DNA from: Nostoc sp. UHCC 0702
Lineage (GTDB): Bacteria > Cyanobacteriota > Cyanobacteriia > Cyanobacteriales > Nostocaceae
Assembly: GCA_017164015.1 (NCBI GenBank)
Contig: CP071065.1
Coordinates: 1,181,409-1,245,408 of the forward strand
Direction of reading: 5' to 3'
Length of the DNA: 64,000 bases
Under the pieces are notes generated by a model. It was not told the origin of the DNA. It saw nothing but the letters and a program-made list of their open reading frames with translations, and did no database searches. Shown piece by piece: positions 35,843 through 45,673 of this stretch. The translations under genes and the position numbers were made by a program. Each line of letters begins with the position of its first letter. Positions within the stretch are counted from its first letter, which is position 1.

Positions 35843-37495
35843 ATGCTGAATTTAGTTACAGCTGACTGGGAGAGTCTTAGCACTCAACCAGTTAAGCAAC
35901 ACCGGATTATTTCTGCCATTGACTTGGGCACAAATTCTCTGCACATGGTAGTGGTAAAGATTGACCCGACATTACCATCTTTTAGCATTATCGCCAGAGA
36001 AAAAGAAACTGTGAGGCTGGGCGATCGCGATATCGCTACTGGGGAACTGAAACCAGAGATAATTGCAAAAGCGATCGCTACTCTCAGGCGCTTCCAAGAA
36101 GTTGCCAAAACTTTCAACGCTGAAACAATAATTGCCGTGGCAACTAGTGCTGTGCGGGAAGCCCCCAATGGTAAAGATTTTTTGCACCAAATCGAAACGG
36201 AGTTGAATTTAAGCGTTGACTTAATTTCTGGTCAAGAAGAAGCGCGACGAATTTACTTAGGTGTGCTGTCGGGGATGGAATTTAACAACCAGCCCCACAT
36301 GATTGTTGATATTGGCGGCGGTTCCACAGAAATCATTTTGGGAGATAGTCACGAACCGCGCACTCTCACCAGTACCAAAGTTGGTGCAGTGCGACTCACC
36401 AGCGAGTTAATCAAGACCGACCCCATCAGTAATAGCGAGTATCAGTACTTGCAAGCTTATGCACGCGGGATGTTGGAACGTTCTGTAGAAGAAGTGCTAG
36501 CAAATATCCAGTTTGGTGAATCTCCACGGTTGATTGGCACTTCTGGCACCATTGAAACCCTAGCCCTGATTCAGGCACGGGATAATTCTGCTTCAGTGCC
36601 TTCCACTCTGAATGGCTACGAGTTGAGTTTCAAAGACGTGCGGGAGTGGGTAAATCGCTTGCGGAAATTGTCTAATTCAGAAAGGGCTGCTATACCTGGG
36701 ATGCCAGAAAAGCGGGCTGAAGTGATACTGGCTGGTGCAGTAATTTTACAGGAAGCCATGATGCTGTTGGGTGTGGAGTCAGTAACAGCTTGTGGGCGTT
36801 CCCTCAGAGAAGGCGTGATTGTAGACTGGATGCTAGCCCACGGTTTAATTGAAGACAAACTGCGCTACCAAGGTTCAGTACGCCAGCGGAGTGTTCTCAA
36901 ACACGCTGATAAGTACCAAATTAAATTAGAACATAGCGATCGCGTGGCAGCATTTGCCTTAAATTTATTTGACCAAACTCAAGGCTTACTACACCATTGG
37001 GGAGTCAACGAACGGCAGTTGTTGTGGGTTGCTGCAATATTACACAATTGTGGTCACTATGTTAGCCATTCCTCTCACCACAAACACTCTTACTACTTAA
37101 TTCGCAATGGTGAATTACTTGGCTACAACGAAACGGAAATAGAAATCATTGCCAATTTAGCGCGATATCATCGCAAATCACCGCCGAAGAAAAAGCATGA
37201 AAATTATCGCAATTTGCTCAGTAAAAAGCACCGCCAAATAGTTAGCCAATTGAGTAGTATTTTGAGGTTGGCAGTTGCCTTAGATAGACGACAAATTGGA
37301 GCGATCGCTAAAGTAGAGTGTGAGTATTATCCCCAGTTTCAGCAGGTTAATTTGCTAATTTGTCCATCTCATCCTGATGATGACTGCGCCTTAGAAATGT
37401 GGAGTTTAGATTATAAAAAAGGAGTGTTTGAAGCAGAATTTAATGTGAAATTAGTGGCAAATTTAGAAGTTTCTAAGTTGCCAGTACAACATTGA
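35843..37495 (+). CDS. ppx: Exopolyphosphatase, Ppx/GppA family
   Basis: The 550-residue protein has an N-terminal ASKHA fold (AIDLGTNSLHMVV, VATSAVREAPNG, SGQEEARRIYLG, VDIGGGSTEI, GTSGTIETLA). A C-terminal HD-like domain follows (AAILHNCGHYVSHSSHHKHS, ARYHRKSPPKKKH). It hydrolyses inorganic polyphosphate or pppGpp. The closeness of phoD and a PstS-like gene in this window is a weak phosphate theme, not an operon. AGAGAGAAAACTAG precedes the ATG. The stop codon overlaps a perfect palindrome. Confidence 0.95.
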   Translation: MLNLVTADWESLSTQPVKQHRIISAIDLGTNSLHMVVVKIDPTLPSFSIIAREKETVRLGDRDIATGELKPEIIAKAIATLRRFQEVAKTFNAETIIAVATSAVREAPNGKDFLHQIETELNLSVDLISGQEEARRIYLGVLSGMEFNNQPHMIVDIGGGSTEIILGDSHEPRTLTSTKVGAVRLTSELIKTDPISNSEYQYLQAYARGMLERSVEEVLANIQFGESPRLIGTSGTIETLALIQARDNSASVPSTLNGYELSFKDVREWVNRLRKLSNSERAAIPGMPEKRAEVILAGAVILQEAMMLLGVESVTACGRSLREGVIVDWMLAHGLIEDKLRYQGSVRQRSVLKHADKYQIKLEHSDRVAAFALNLFDQTQGLLHHWGVNERQLLWVAAILHNCGHYVSHSSHHKHSYYLIRNGELLGYNETEIEIIANLARYHRKSPPKKKHENYRNLLSKKHRQIVSQLSSILRLAVALDRRQIGAIAKVECEYYPQFQQVNLLICPSHPDDDCALEMWSLDYKKGVFEAEFNVKLVANLEVSKLPVQH

Positions 37496-37536
37496 CAGTA
37501 GGGGCGTACATCTGTACGCCCCTACTGTCGTTTTGA
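37494..37536 (+). terminator. Perfect 17-bp palindrome overlapping the ppx stop codon
   Basis: GACAGTAGGGGCGTACA and TGTACGCCCCTACTGTC pair with a 2-base spacer and are followed by GTTTTG. It may act as a terminator, though this GTAGGGGCGTACA unit is also a widespread cyanobacterial repeat. At 37557-37576 a lone end CAATCCGGTTCAGTTAAG of the MITE family seen at 45964 follows. Confidence 0.6.
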
Positions 37537-37706
37537 TTTCATTTATGCTTGAAAATTCAATCCGGTTCAGTTAAGCAGAAAAGTAGAAAATCAGTTTTAG
37601 TTTTTCGCCTTAACTTATTATGCTCCGCGCAGTATCTCAGGCAATCACCTCTTTGACCATCGTTTCAAGTTGCTCCAAAGTATCCGGTGTTTTTTTACTC
37701 TCTTGA

Positions 37707-38399
37707 TTAACCACTATTTTCATCAAACTCTGAACTCTGATTACAATTTAAATATTCTTCATATAATTCAAAAAAATTCTGTAGAGCCTCGTACTCATCT
37801 ATAGAAAAGAAAAGAATTATTTTAGACCATGCTTGGCCTGTCTTAATCCCATATTTTTCTTGAACCCATGATTGAAAACCTTGAAATTTACTTTCCGGTT
37901 CAGTTGGGGGTATGCCAACTTCTCTTCGAGCCAGACTATATCCTCGCAAAAGCATATCTAGTCTAGTAATTGAACTAGTTCCTAAATACATTCCTGGCCT
38001 TTTCTTTATAGCACTTAGAATCTCGTTGTAAATATCAAACTGAGGAAACCCCAAATCCTGACGAAGCCTTAAAACGTCTTCACTTTTTTCAAGTTTTGAA
38101 TCATCTTTCTGTTTTCTAAACTTTTCAAAGAGTTCAAAAAAGGTATAAAAGGCATTTCTTTCACTACCACAAATAAACAGAATTATCCCAGCCCAAGATT
38201 GAGTCAGATTAGTTTTTGCTCTTTCTTGCATCCACTCGTTAAATCCTTCTATTGGGTAGCCTTCTGGAGTTAATCCTAAGTCACTTAGTTGACTTAAATA
38301 CCCACCTACAAAGAAATCAAGACAAGTAATTGATGGCTTATCTATGTATATGACTGGGTTATCTTTAATTTTTTGGAGAAGTCTAGAGAGATTATTCAT
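37707..38399 (-). CDS. Tandemly duplicated immunity-like protein
   Basis: The 230-residue soluble protein is two homologous halves of about 95 residues. Half one runs ILSAI-like LLQKIKDNPVIYIDKPSITC to FYTFFELFEKF. Half two runs AIKKRPGMYLGTSSITRLD to ALQNFFELYEEY, both with a central QSWAG or QAWSK motif. The KKRPGMYLG...SI..L pattern is familiar from proteins annotated as immunity proteins next to polymorphic toxins, but I cannot name a Pfam family with certainty. It begins 10 bp after the stop of a small secreted ORF, consistent with a toxin/immunity arrangement whose toxin part has been lost. No signal peptide. The start ATG 38399 has no clear ribosome-binding site, fitting translational coupling. 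Confidence 0.65.
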   Translation of the reverse strand: MNNLSRLLQKIKDNPVIYIDKPSITCLDFFVGGYLSQLSDLGLTPEGYPIEGFNEWMQERAKTNLTQSWAGIILFICGSERNAFYTFFELFEKFRKQKDDSKLEKSEDVLRLRQDLGFPQFDIYNEILSAIKKRPGMYLGTSSITRLDMLLRGYSLARREVGIPPTEPESKFQGFQSWVQEKYGIKTGQAWSKIILFFSIDEYEALQNFFELYEEYLNCNQSSEFDENSG

Positions 38400-38408
38400 A
38401 TTGATTAT

Positions 38409-38672
38409 CTACAATTTAGTAGCTCCCGTAGCTGTAGTAGTGGTAATTGCTGTCGTTCCGGCAGCCTCGGCAGTAGGAGCAGCAATAGCAGGAGATAATT
38501 CAGAGCCTACAGCCGCAGCACATTCAGGTTGAGCAGCACAAGCATCTAGAGACGATACAAATGCATAAGCAGGTTTAGGTAAAATCCCTTTAAATATTAA
38601 AAGTAAAAGAAAAGTCCAAATTCCAACTAATTTAACGTGAGTTCGATGAGTATTGTTTTGACCCCTCTCCAA
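38409..38672 (-). CDS. Small secreted ORF, probably a truncated toxin leader; start lies in a MITE
   Basis: The 87-residue frame has a hydrophobic segment LVGIWTFLLLLIFKGI followed by an AYA-like cleavage site, a mature part with SSLDACAAQPECAAAVGSEL, and an Ala/Thr-rich tail. The first 13 residues (MERGQNNTHRTHV) are encoded by the end of a MITE, so the native start has been replaced. A short secreted leader that stops just before an immunity-like gene suggests the remains of a secreted toxin precursor that lost its catalytic domain. This is inference; it could also be a genuine short secreted peptide. Confidence 0.5.
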   Translation of the reverse strand: MERGQNNTHRTHVKLVGIWTFLLLLIFKGILPKPAYAFVSSLDACAAQPECAAAVGSELSPAIAAPTAEAAGTTAITTTTATGATKL

Positions 38673-38782
38673 ACCTCTCCCCTACAAGGAGAGAGGCTTA
38701 AAAACCTCGTTATTACGTTGCTCCTCCCTTTCCGTTTCGGAGAGGGAGGCTGGGAGGGAGAGGTCTGTCGAACTCACGTTAA
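38632..38782. mobile_element. MITE with TTAACGTGAGTTCGA inverted ends, copy 1
   Basis: The left end TTAACGTGAGTTCGATGAG is mirrored by the complement of the right end, TTAACGTGAGTTCGACAG. Inside are GACCCCTCTCC and GGGAGGGAGAGGT arms and a GTTGCTCCTCCCTTTCCG segment. Copy 2 is at 53250-53425. This copy supplies the start codon of the small secreted ORF. Confidence 0.8.
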
Positions 38783-39206
38783 TTTAGAGACAGATTTATT
38801 TATCGCTACTCACATCTTGCACCAATAAAAATTGATGTAATTTTATTACTCAGTAAAAAAGCAAAACCCTTGATTTAGCGATAAAAGCCCATAAAAATGA
38901 GGTAGCTTTATCGCGCATCTTTTTACTTTATCTGAGGTTGTACGTAGAGGTGCAAGATATGAGGCTAATCGCACTAGTCTTAACTCCTCACAGCCTCAGA
39001 TGAAAATAGGCGCAGTTTACATCTAGCTTGTCTGACTAAAGTAGAGAGTGAGGACAGTAAAAATACGAAAATTTAGAAGTTGTTTTTAAAGATTGAACCA
39101 AGAGTGAAATACAATAAATTCTGATTTATAATACTTTTGCCCCAAAGTAAGAAACTTTAGAACAGTATTTCTTAAAACTTGAGATGAGACTAACAATTGC
39201 TGCGTG
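38783..39206. other. Gene-free stretch with a 170-bp inverted-repeat element
   Basis: GCTACTCACATCTTGCACC at 38805-38823 is mirrored by GGTGCAAGATATGAGG at 38949-38964, enclosing about 125 bp. It is probably another small element. The remainder is AT-rich with no gene. Confidence 0.5.
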
Positions 39207-40442
39207 TCACAAATTATTAAAAAGTAAAAACCCTGTTTGGAATAAGCCGACAATAAAACCTAAAATACCACCCAAAGAAACGATCGCCTGCAATTCATCT
39301 TTGACAATTCCCTCAATTGCAGCTTCTAAATCAGCCGGTGAAGTTGACTTTACACGGTTAACAATCACTTGGTCTATGGACAAAATCGGAATTACCTGCG
39401 CCACAATTTTTTCTAAATCTTTTTCTAAATAGCGTTCTAAAATCAAGGCTAACTCTTTACTGAGGACTTCTAAAGAAGAACTGACAACAGGTGAAGCATT
39501 TAGACGATTAAGCAGCAATGAAGCAATATTTTCCCAATTAAGAGAGTCCGTTAAACCTTCTAATAAATCGCCGCCACTGCTTTGGACATAATGACGTACA
39601 GTTTCCCTTGTAGTCTTTCGCAGTTGGCGTACTGTGCCAATTGGCAAGTTTTGCAGTGATAAATTTAGGAGGATTTTTTTGAGGCGATCGCGCAATTGTA
39701 AATCTTGAATCAATTCCTGCAAACGTTCATTAGTAGCTTCTTTCTCATCTAAGCAAAAAGTTCGCAGCCTAGTAAGAGTATTACGTAAACCGAACAGATT
39801 TGCTACTACCCAATATGTACCACTAGTCTTTTCTCGAAAGCTTTCATCAACAATTTGAATCGTGCGATCGGTCAAAAAATCAATAATTGCCTGCCGCAGT
39901 GCATCTGCAGGCAAAACTACCTGTAATAGCCAATCAGCTAAGCGTGTAGCTTGTTCTTCAGTTAACTGCAATTCCAACAATACTTGGTCAAAAATTTGAT
40001 TAATTTGCGCTTCTAAAAAATCTTCTCGTCGTGCCAAAACTTTTAGCAAACGTGGCAATGATTCCCCTAACAAATCACGCAAAATTCCCGCAACAACTTT
40101 GATACTTTTTTCGTTTTGATCTGGGTTGACTTGTTCTGTTGCCAGTTGCAATAACCAAAGAATTGCTCCTTGTACCCGTTCTGTCACCAACAAGCGCCGC
40201 GCCAGATTTTGCAATTCATCCGGCGTTAGCAGCGACCCCATGATTGTATCAGAAACTTTCTTAGCCAGACGTTCCTGGTTGCGAGGAATCAATCCAGGAG
40301 TGAATGGTAATCTTCGTCCACCGATATAAATTGCTCGGTAGGGACGAAATAACATTTTGATGGCTATATCGTTTGTGAAATAACCAATAGTTCCACCCAA
40401 TACTGGGGGAGAGACATAAAGCCAGAGATGAGACCAATCCAC
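39207..40442 (-). CDS. DUF445-family membrane protein
   Basis: The protein (411 residues) starts at GTG 40442 as [17 protein letters not shown], matching the usual beginning of this family; an upstream ATG frame is repeat-derived. Features are an N-terminal TM helix, the conserved [16 protein letters not shown] and [15 protein letters not shown], a long helical region (about 70-380), and a C-terminal TM helix [21 protein letters not shown]445/YheB-like proteins are envelope-associated and of unknown biochemical function. Repeat DNA of the GATTTTGGATTT type directly abuts the start. Confidence 0.88.
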   Translation of the reverse strand: MDWSHLWLYVSPPVLGGTIGYFTNDIAIKMLFRPYRAIYIGGRRLPFTPGLIPRNQERLAKKVSDTIMGSLLTPDELQNLARRLLVTERVQGAILWLLQLATEQVNPDQNEKSIKVVAGILRDLLGESLPRLLKVLARREDFLEAQINQIFDQVLLELQLTEEQATRLADWLLQVVLPADALRQAIIDFLTDRTIQIVDESFREKTSGTYWVVANLFGLRNTLTRLRTFCLDEKEATNERLQELIQDLQLRDRLKKILLNLSLQNLPIGTVRQLRKTTRETVRHYVQSSGGDLLEGLTDSLNWENIASLLLNRLNASPVVSSSLEVLSKELALILERYLEKDLEKIVAQVIPILSIDQVIVNRVKSTSPADLEAAIEGIVKDELQAIVSLGGILGFIVGLFQTGFLLFNNL

Positions 40443-40668
40443 AGGATTTCGGATTTTCGATTTGGGATTTTCGATTTTGGTGAGCAGCGCGGTGAGACAG
40501 TGCGGTCTTGGGGTCTCCCCAAGTGGAGCAACTGCCGAACCCATAAGGGTCTTGGGGGTCTCCTCCATGAGCGACTGCCGAACCCGAAGGGATTTTAGAC
40601 GAAATGTTGATTTGTGGATTCAAAGTCTGTGGTTATTGACCAGTAGACCCTAATCTAAAATCTAAAAT
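40443..40668. repeat. Repeat-filled leader between menG and DUF445
   Basis: TTTCGGATTTTCGATTT-type units (40445-40480), a GGTCTTGGGGTCTCC palindromic patch (40500-40570) and CTAAAATCTAAAATCT units (40652-40675) fill the region up to the menG stop codon. No gene. Confidence 0.75.
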
Positions 40669-41361
40669 CTAAAATTTACTGACTACCAGCACTCCCATCA
40701 TATCGTTCACGAGGGGATAGTGTGTGGCTGATGCGAAACCAACTTCACGGGCCAATTTGACTTGTTCTTTCCCTGTGGGGAAGCGGTCTAGACTGGGACT
40801 AATGTAAGCATATTCTTCCTTTAAACCCATACGTTCCGCTATTGGTACAACTATACTATCCAAGTACCACTGTTGAAAAGCGCGCATTTGCGGATTGCTT
40901 GGTCGATGAAAGTCTAAAATAGCTGCTTTAGCACCTGGCTTGAGGACGCGGTGTAATTCTTGAAGACTACGGGGAATGTCTGTAACATTTCTTAAACCGT
41001 AGCCCATTGTAGCGGCATCGAATTGGTTGTCCTCAAAGGGCAAATTTAGCACATCTGCTTCTATCCAGGAGATAGCAGGTTGGGGGTACTGCCTTTGGGA
41101 ACGTTCTTTAGCAGTTGCTAGCAGGTTTGGTGAGAAATCCACACCATACACAATACCTTTTGCTCCCACATGCCTTGCTAAACGCAAAGCTAAATCGCCA
41201 CTCCCACAACACAAATCCAGGCAAGTATCCCCTGGTTTAGTAGCACTCCATTTGATTGCCATTTCCTTCCATATATGGTGTTGACCCAGACTCAACCAAT
41301 TGTTTAACTGGTCATAAACTGGGGCTATACGGTCAAAAATGGCACGAATTTCTTGAGTCAT
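40669..41361 (-). CDS. menG: Demethylnaphthoquinone methyltransferase (MenG/UbiE family)
   Basis: The 230-residue class I methyltransferase opens IRAIFDRIAPVYDQLNNWLSLGQH. It has the SAM loop CLDLCCGSGDLALRLA, then VYGVDFSPNLLA, GYGLRNV and a closing LVVSKF, all typical of MenG/UbiE. In cyanobacteria it performs the last methylation of phylloquinone (photosystem I) and may serve other quinones. A GTCAATAGTCTATA repeat (41360-41425) lies immediately upstream, so only about 10 bp of leader are unique. Confidence 0.93.
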   Translation of the reverse strand: MTQEIRAIFDRIAPVYDQLNNWLSLGQHHIWKEMAIKWSATKPGDTCLDLCCGSGDLALRLARHVGAKGIVYGVDFSPNLLATAKERSQRQYPQPAISWIEADVLNLPFEDNQFDAATMGYGLRNVTDIPRSLQELHRVLKPGAKAAILDFHRPSNPQMRAFQQWYLDSIVVPIAERMGLKEEYAYISPSLDRFPTGKEQVKLAREVGFASATHYPLVNDMMGVLVVSKF

Positions 41362-41434
41362 TGGTCAATAGTCTATAGTCAAGGGTCTATAGTCAAGGGT
41401 CTATAGAACTGTACTATAGACTATGGACTCTTGA

Positions 41435-42391
41435 CTAAGTTTTTGCTTGACAACACCCGCTACTGGTAAGAGCGATCGCCACTAGTTGGGCTGATAAATG
41501 AATTAGGTTTAATTCATCTTCTCGCAAAGAACAGGGTTGTTGCCATTGGAGTGACAACACCCCCAAGATATCATTCCGGTAGGTAATTGGAATCACTAAA
41601 TGTGCTTGCACACCACTATCTTGATAGTGAGTCACACCAGCCAGTTTAGGTTCTTTGGCGACATTCAAAGCAACTTGCATTTGCCCAGTGGCAATTGCCT
41701 CACTGGCCAGTGGATCAAGATCTAGCCAATTTTTGACCACATCTCCTTGACTGTAAGACCCTTGAGTTGCAGCCAGTTTACCGCCCTCCATCAGCTGCAA
41801 AATACAGCTATCTGCTGCAAAACTCTCGCTAAAAACCGTTGCAATGGGTTCCAGAGTTGCCTCTAAGCTTTGAGATGCTTGTGTCACCTGCACTAAAACA
41901 GTCAGCAGGGCCATTTGGGCATTGGCACGTCGTAATTCTTCTGTACGTTGCTTAAGCAGGTCGTAAGTTTCAGCTGCCCTTTGCACCACTGCCTTCAGTT
42001 CACCTGGATCCCAAGGCTTGGTAATATATTTGTAGACTTGTCCGGCGTTAATCGCCTCCACTAGGTCTTCAATATCGGTAAACCCGGTGAGAATGATTCT
42101 TACCGTGTCTGGAAACTGAGGTACAGTCTTGCTAAGAAACTCAGTTCCTTTCATTTCTGGCATCCGTTGGTCGGAGATGATTACAGCCACTTCTCCTTCT
42201 GCTGCCAACACTTCCAGGGCATTAATTCCACTATCAGCTTTCAGTACATGAAAGTCGCGTCGAAAAGTGCGGTAAAGCAGATCCAGATTATCTGGCTCAT
42301 CATCTACTACCAATATTTTGAGCTTTTTACTTCGTTCTAGAGTCGCCACTTGACGACGACTTGCAGGAACTTCAACGACGGTATTCTCCAT
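41435..42391 (-). CDS. Response regulator with C-terminal GAF domain
   Basis: From ATG 42391 the protein has 318 residues (ATG 42418 or 42526 are alternatives; none has a strong site). The receiver domain includes ILVVDDEPDNLDLL and the phospho-acceptor Asp in VIISDQRMPEMKG, then ILTGFTD and YKYITKPWDP. A coiled-coil (AAETYDLLKQRTEELRRANAQ) links to a GAF domain with SFAADSCILQL and VIPITYRNDILGVLSLQW. There is no output enzyme, so it likely works by protein interaction. No cognate kinase is adjacent; the nearest is at 44072 on the same strand beyond raf1. Confidence 0.9.
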   Translation of the reverse strand: MENTVVEVPASRRQVATLERSKKLKILVVDDEPDNLDLLYRTFRRDFHVLKADSGINALEVLAAEGEVAVIISDQRMPEMKGTEFLSKTVPQFPDTVRIILTGFTDIEDLVEAINAGQVYKYITKPWDPGELKAVVQRAAETYDLLKQRTEELRRANAQMALLTVLVQVTQASQSLEATLEPIATVFSESFAADSCILQLMEGGKLAATQGSYSQGDVVKNWLDLDPLASEAIATGQMQVALNVAKEPKLAGVTHYQDSGVQAHLVIPITYRNDILGVLSLQWQQPCSLREDELNLIHLSAQLVAIALTSSGCCQAKT

Positions 42392-42918
42392 AAGACAATT
42401 CTTGTTAAGATTATTCATTTTGTTATATTCCACACCAAGCTCAGTTGAGAATATCTCCTGAAAATTGCGTAAATTTACAGATATATCTCTAGGCAGCAAA
42501 AACTTTTCTTGATATAGATACCTCAAGAATGATTTTGCTACTCTAATTTCTGGGCTATAGTCAGTTTGCTAGAAATAAATCTCAATAGTTAAGTTGGGGT
42601 CAGCAACTCAAAATCCCAAACCCTGTGATTGTCAGCTTTAGACTCTAAATTCTTCACTTTGAATTTTATCTATTTCACTCCCAGCTACTGAGCGTGTATT
42701 ATTCATAACTCATAATTTTGTTTAACGGTAGAGTCTAGAGATAATCTGCTGTAAAAGATTACAATAAACTGGGGATTGGGGAACTCGGGGCCCCCGCGAC
42801 CGCAGGGAGTGGGGATTAGGGGTACTGGGTACTGGGTACTGAGTACTGGGAAAAAATTCTTCTAATTCCCAATTCCCGATTCAATCACTGTTTCAAGTTG
42901 CAGCTTCTACTCCAGATT
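42392..42918. other. Divergent gap before raf1 with GGGTACT repeats
   Basis: It contains a GGGGATT/GGGTACTG repeat patch (42770-42850) and the palindrome CCCCCGCGACCGCAGGG (42791-42807). No ORF or RNA gene was recognised. Confidence 0.5.
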
Positions 42919-44004
42919 ATGACTGATTTACCACCCAACGCTGAAAATCGCGAAAGTATTGCTAACGAAGCAGCACAAGAGTTGCTGCAAAAACTCAGGC
43001 AAAAGCAAGGCAACTGGGTGGAATGGGGAGTAGCGATCGCTTCTCTGCAAAAAGCCGGTTACAATCCCCAAGAAATTTTTGAAGCCACGGGATTTGAACC
43101 AATTCAACAAAATCAGGTGATTGTTGGCTCTCAAGTTTACAATTCTTTAGAAAAGGGAGGGGCATCAGCAGCAACGCGATCGCACTACGCTACACGCGGC
43201 AGTGATATTTTATATGAACTGCGCCTGCTGACTATTGAAGAACGCGCCAGTGCTGCGGAACTGACTTACCAGCAGAAACTCGATGCTCTTGAGGCGCGGG
43301 AAGTGGCAAAAGCAGTTAGGGAGTTCTCTTATTTTCGTACCTTGCCAGAAGGATTTTCTGCTCATCCTGGGGATGCTGTTGCTTACCAAGTTTGGAAACT
43401 AGCACGGCAATATACAGATTTGCAAGAGCGATCGCGCTTGATTGCCAAAGGGTTACGCTTTGCTCACACACTAACAGCTAGGAAACAAATCGAACAGCTA
43501 CTAGTAGATTTTACTGTTGTTCCCAAGCGTCAGGCTCCCCTTTTACCTTTTTATCGACTAGAGTCAGAAGAGGAATTGCCTCGGATTCTGCCTGTGGTGG
43601 GTGAGTTGCCATTAACACCACAAGACTTGCAAAGTGTACCGTTGATAGAAGAAATTCAACCATTTCGCCTAGTAAAGTTTGTGGGAGAGCAAGCTTGGAT
43701 ACCATTACCAGGTTGGCAAGTATTGTTGAGTGCAGAAGATCCAGTTGTGATTTTAGCAAATAGCGATCGCTTCCCCAACCAGTCACAAAATCCACTAACA
43801 CAAGTGCTAGTAGTTGTAGATCGGGCACAAAGGCAATGGGATGTCTCCAGCTACTTTGTCGTTGATAACAACGGAGAATTAGATTTTCAGTGGTTTGAAA
43901 CTGAACCAGAACTTTCCCTGCTGGGACGAATCATCATCATTGTGCGTCCTAAGAAAATCCTCGATGAAGAAGTAACTAAGGATTCCTGGCAGATTGATGA
44001 ATAA
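42919..44004 (+). CDS. raf1: RuBisCO accumulation factor 1
   Basis: The 361-residue protein (ATG 42919, MTDLPPNAEN; the track-length start at 42898 adds seven hydrophobic residues) is the cyanobacterial Raf1 assembly chaperone, which stabilises RbcL dimers before RbcS binds. The N-terminal alpha domain includes NWVEWGVAIASLQKAGYNPQ; the middle is helical (EVAKAVREFSYFRTLPEGFS); the C-terminal beta domain includes WQVLLSAEDPVVILANSD and ends with an acidic tail. Length and layout are normal. Confidence 0.95.
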   Translation: MTDLPPNAENRESIANEAAQELLQKLRQKQGNWVEWGVAIASLQKAGYNPQEIFEATGFEPIQQNQVIVGSQVYNSLEKGGASAATRSHYATRGSDILYELRLLTIEERASAAELTYQQKLDALEAREVAKAVREFSYFRTLPEGFSAHPGDAVAYQVWKLARQYTDLQERSRLIAKGLRFAHTLTARKQIEQLLVDFTVVPKRQAPLLPFYRLESEEELPRILPVVGELPLTPQDLQSVPLIEEIQPFRLVKFVGEQAWIPLPGWQVLLSAEDPVVILANSDRFPNQSQNPLTQVLVVVDRAQRQWDVSSYFVVDNNGELDFQWFETEPELSLLGRIIIIVRPKKILDEEVTKDSWQIDE

Positions 44005-44071
44005 ACATGAAGCAATAGCCTCTAAATTGCACAATCACCTATTAGACTTGTTAACAATCAACAGTCATCAA

Positions 44072-45673
44072 TCATCTCTGTTTAATAGGAATCTCAATCA
44101 CAAACTCTGTACCTTTTCCTGGTGCAGAGATACAATTGATTTTTCCCTTGTGTATATCTACGATAATCTGATAACTAATAGATAAACCCAAGCCAGTACC
44201 CTTACCTACAGGTTTAGTAGTAAAAAATGGGTCAAACAATCTAGTCTGAACTTTTTTACTTATTCCCGGGCCATTATCTTTAATACTAATAATTATGCGC
44301 TCTTGATCTTTAATTTGGGTGTAGATAATAATAGAATTGGGGGGTTTTTCGATCTTTTTTTCCAAACACTCTATTTCCTGTTGGCGTAAAGCATCGATAG
44401 CGTTATTTAGGATATTCATAAATACCTGATTTAATCCTCCTGCATAACATTCTACAAGAGGCAAATTACCATAGTCTTTAATAATTGAAATTTCCTCCTG
44501 TTCATACTTACCTTTGAGACGATGCTGCAAAATTGATAGTGTACTATTAATTCCTTCATGAATATTAACAGGTTTTATTTCTGCCTCATCAAGACGCGAG
44601 AAGTTCCGCAAAGCTAGCACAATCTCGCGGATACGTTCAGCCCCAACTGTTATTGAGCATAAGATTTTTGGTAGATCATCAATAATAAAATCTAATTCAA
44701 TTTCATCACTCAGACTAGTTATTTCCGAGTTGTAATTAGAATCTTGTTGTTTATATAGATTAATTAAACTTAGTAATTGCTGAGTATATCCTCTCACGTG
44801 GACTAGATTACCATAAATGAAATTAACTGGATTATTAATTTCATGAGCAACACCAGCCACTAGCTGACCTAATGAGGACATTTTTTCAGTTTGAATAAGT
44901 TGTACTTGAGTGTGTTGCAATTTTTTTAATGTCTTTTTTAACTGAAGATTTTTCTGTTTTAACTTTGCTGTTCTCTCTGCAACTTGTATTTCCAACTGAG
45001 AATTCGTTTCTTTTAAAGCAGCTTGAGCAATTTGTTTAGCTTTGAAGTATTCCTGCAATAAATGTAATACTAAAAACCATGCTGTAACGAGTATTGCTAA
45101 AGCTATAATAGATTCTAAAATTGTCCAAATTATTTGTTGACGATATTCAGCAACTTTTTGCTGCAAATGAAATGAAATCTTACGGTTCCTCTTAGCAACA
45201 CCATCAGCATAAATACGTTTTTGAGTTTCGTATTCGTGGCTGTATAATAATAGTTGCGCTGTCTTTTTTTGATTTTTCTTCACTAAATCAAAAGATTGAT
45301 ATTCCATTGTCACTAAACGCTTGTTAGCAGCATCAATTTTTTTGGCATCTTCATTTTCATATGCTTGAGGAGCTAGTTTAATAGATTCTTTAATAGCTAA
45401 ATTGAGTTGCGGTTCAAATTGGCGATAACGTTGTTCCCAAATCAGATTACCTGTAGCAGCATTCATACGGGCTGACATAGTTAATATTTCATCAAAATAG
45501 GTAATTTTATCGCTAAGCTTTTGTACTTGAAATTCATGTGTAGTAATTCTATTAAAATTAGAATATGCTTGATAGTTCAGCAGAATTTGAGTAATAAACA
45601 ATAATAATGTCAGTAGTATATTTGCAGTTACTAGTTGATAAGGAAAAAACCTAAATTTATAAATAAAGTGCAT
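44072..45673 (-). CDS. Membrane sensor histidine kinase
   Basis: From ATG 45673 the protein has 533 residues; the frame up to 45721 begins with TTG and is unlikely. TM helices lie near 10-30 and 165-190, bracketing a helical extracytoplasmic domain of about 135 residues. A coiled-coil (QIAQAALKETNSQLEIQVAERTAKLKQ in parts) leads to the dimerisation helix with the phospho-His in GVAHEINNPVNF. The HATPase domain includes NILNNAIDAL, IKDNGPGI and GKGTGLGLSIS. The ligand is unknown. It converges with raf1. Confidence 0.92.
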   Translation of the reverse strand: MHFIYKFRFFPYQLVTANILLTLLLFITQILLNYQAYSNFNRITTHEFQVQKLSDKITYFDEILTMSARMNAATGNLIWEQRYRQFEPQLNLAIKESIKLAPQAYENEDAKKIDAANKRLVTMEYQSFDLVKKNQKKTAQLLLYSHEYETQKRIYADGVAKRNRKISFHLQQKVAEYRQQIIWTILESIIALAILVTAWFLVLHLLQEYFKAKQIAQAALKETNSQLEIQVAERTAKLKQKNLQLKKTLKKLQHTQVQLIQTEKMSSLGQLVAGVAHEINNPVNFIYGNLVHVRGYTQQLLSLINLYKQQDSNYNSEITSLSDEIELDFIIDDLPKILCSITVGAERIREIVLALRNFSRLDEAEIKPVNIHEGINSTLSILQHRLKGKYEQEEISIIKDYGNLPLVECYAGGLNQVFMNILNNAIDALRQQEIECLEKKIEKPPNSIIIYTQIKDQERIIISIKDNGPGISKKVQTRLFDPFFTTKPVGKGTGLGLSISYQIIVDIHKGKINCISAPGKGTEFVIEIPIKQR

